Assembly (NCBI RefSeq): GCF_004028635.1
Contig: NZ_RQJW01000011.1
Span: 248,001-312,000 of the forward strand
Length of the DNA stretch: 64,000 nt
DNA from: Streptomyces cyaneus
GTDB taxonomy: Bacteria > Actinomycetota > Actinomycetes > Streptomycetales > Streptomycetaceae
Reading direction: 5' to 3'
The position numbers and the translations under genes were made by a program. Shown here one piece after another: positions 62,971 to 64,000 of the stretch; position 1 is the stretch's first letter, and every line of letters begins with the position of its first letter. Under the pieces are notes generated by a model. That model was given only the letters and a program-made list of their open reading frames with translations, had not been told where the DNA came from and searched no databases.

Positions 62971-63470
62971 TCACTCTGAGCCGGTGCTCTGCAGGCCGCC
63001 ATGCGTCATGGCGCGGATCCACACCTTACCGAGCCTCTTGAGGTTCTTGTTCAGGTCGTCCTCGAACTGCCGCTTATGCGTCTTTTCTCAGGCACGTCCT
63101 CGGGGCTCACGATATCTGCCTCCTTGCGATAACCGGTTCCGTAGAACACATCGACACCCGGCATTCTCTCCGAAAGCAACCTCGCACAGTTCGCGTATCC
63201 CCACCCCTGCCGCATGGCTCACGGTCGGTGTACATGCTCAGCGGCTCGTATTGCGCATTTTCTTCGCGTTGCTCGTTGAATGTGTCCTAGTAATCCAGAA
63301 GGTTCTCTTCTCGGAATGCTTGTTGTCAGCTCCCGGGCAAGAGCTGTCGGCCACGTAATACCTCTGGTCCCAATCCGCCTCTGCGAACACGGCCCTTCAC
63401 CCGGCACAGCAGTCGTCGGGGCCTCGGCGAGCTGATGCGGAGGGTCGGGCCGTACAAATGCCGCGCTCAT
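62971..63470 (-). pseudogene. Decayed deaminase toxin upstream of SUKH copy C
   Basis: Frame-corrected translation gives AVFAEADWDQRYYVADSS, then HSEK (codons at 63307-63318), FNEQREENAQYEPLSMYTDR, EPCGRGWGYANC (Cys codons at 63212-63214 and 63186-63188) and RLLSERMPGVDVFYGTGYRK. The end reads LNKNLKRLGKVWIRAMTHGG. It aligns by eye with the deaminase at 58.7-59.7 kb, including the HSE and PC-x8-C zinc motifs. It contains a TAG after LLDY and frameshifts near 63305, 63205 and 63090, so it is inactive. The stop is 19 bases before the immunity start. 63471-63647 shows no recognisable gene. Confidence 0.7.
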
Positions 63471-63647
63471 CACTCCCGGTGGCCGCCAGTTCGCCCAGCG
63501 CACCCGCCACGGGTGGGCTACCCGGAGGCGGTGATACACCCGCTGGCAGCGGGCGTTGGCTTCAGGTGGTCGGCAGGCCCCGGCTTCCAAGGGCCCCGCG
63601 GCGCCCGCCTATTCTCCGACATACCGGCTGGCCCTCGTGGCGCATGA

Positions 63648-64000
63648 TCACATTGCGACCCAGGGATTCAGATCTATGTCGAGGGCGTGCTCCCATATCA
63701 GGGCGTCCTCCGTGACTGGGTCGATCTTGATGGCCCATTCCTGCAGGCTTTCCAGGGCGTCGTCGCGCTCGTAGTTCGTGGCGAAGTCACTGACAAGGAA
63801 CTCGTAGCACAACCGGAGCAGAATGAAGAACTTTCGAAGACTGCTCGCCAGGATCACATCGTCATAACCTGTGCTGCCATCCTGGACAACCGCTCCGGTC
63901 CCTCCGTCAAGGAGGACGATGCCTCCGTCCCAGTCACCAAGTGGTAGAAGGGTCCCGTGACTTCGGGGGGTGTCGCATGCTCCGGCCACAGCAGGGGAAC
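63648..64000 (-). pseudogene. SUKH-4 C-terminal region with frameshift, runs off the window
   Basis: The last 100 residues, GDWDGGIVLLDGGTGAVVQD to ALDIDLNPWVAM, are close to the end of copy A (WTGGNALLDGGTGAVVQD). Upstream, VPLLWPEHATPPEVTGPFYH continues the match but in another frame; adding one C near 63938-63944 joins them. The gene extends beyond the right edge, so its N-terminal domain is unseen. It is either a fresh pseudogene or a sequencing slip. Confidence 0.65.

Overview
The window reads as a Streptomyces-type actinobacterial chromosome. It is very GC-rich with GC3-biased codons, uses GTG/TTG starts behind AGGAG-type ribosome binding sites, and has the order nusA-rnpM-infB-DUF503-rbfA-truB-(protease-fold/NTPase gene)-ribF. 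In this genus ribF is usually followed by an ESX-type type VII secretion (T7SS) locus and only later by rpsO-pnp. That fits what is seen, with neither rpsO-pnp nor eccC/eccD reached before the right edge.

Layout. 0-11.4 kb: translation and ribosome-maturation core, all forward and intact, ending at a perfect bidirectional hairpin. 11.4-25.9 kb: T7SS core. A reverse arm carries an EspI-like MinD/ParA ATPase, a conserved hypothetical and eccE. A forward arm carries eccB, two WXG100 proteins, mycosin mycP, a WXG-like protein, a PPE/EspB-like Gly-rich substrate, a second mycosin-like protease and small membrane proteins. 25.9-29 kb: a broken membrane gene and an IS5-type element with TA duplications and 18-bp inverted repeats that also encloses a passenger reading frame. 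29-50 kb: an accessory zone of small WXG-like proteins paired with larger T7SS substrate candidates, recurrent two-membrane-segment proteins with a TVxxC...CxGxF motif, a membrane-anchored metallopeptidase plus PQQ propeller operon, and a divergent HxlR/NAD(P)-oxidoreductase pair.

50-64 kb: a polymorphic-toxin immunity island. It holds four intact SUKH-4-type proteins, three of them fused to an N-terminal P-loop or degenerate P-loop module, plus at least four fragments of the same family. One deaminase toxin reading frame (HSE + PC-x8-C) ends 8 bp before an immunity gene. Upstream of it lies a Tox-PL glutamine-deamidase remnant. A second, decayed deaminase sits in the apparently empty stretch at 63.0-63.5 kb, again immediately before a SUKH-4 gene. 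The likely logic is that T7SS exports WXG-led toxins while the SUKH array protects the producer and kin, with turnover leaving a graveyard of fragments.

Disruptions (frameshifts, in-frame stops, truncations) are absent from the first 25.9 kb and dense in the accessory part. This favours genuine decay over random read error, although most frameshifts look like single-base losses in short homopolymers and should be checked against reads. No tRNA, rRNA or CRISPR array was recognised.
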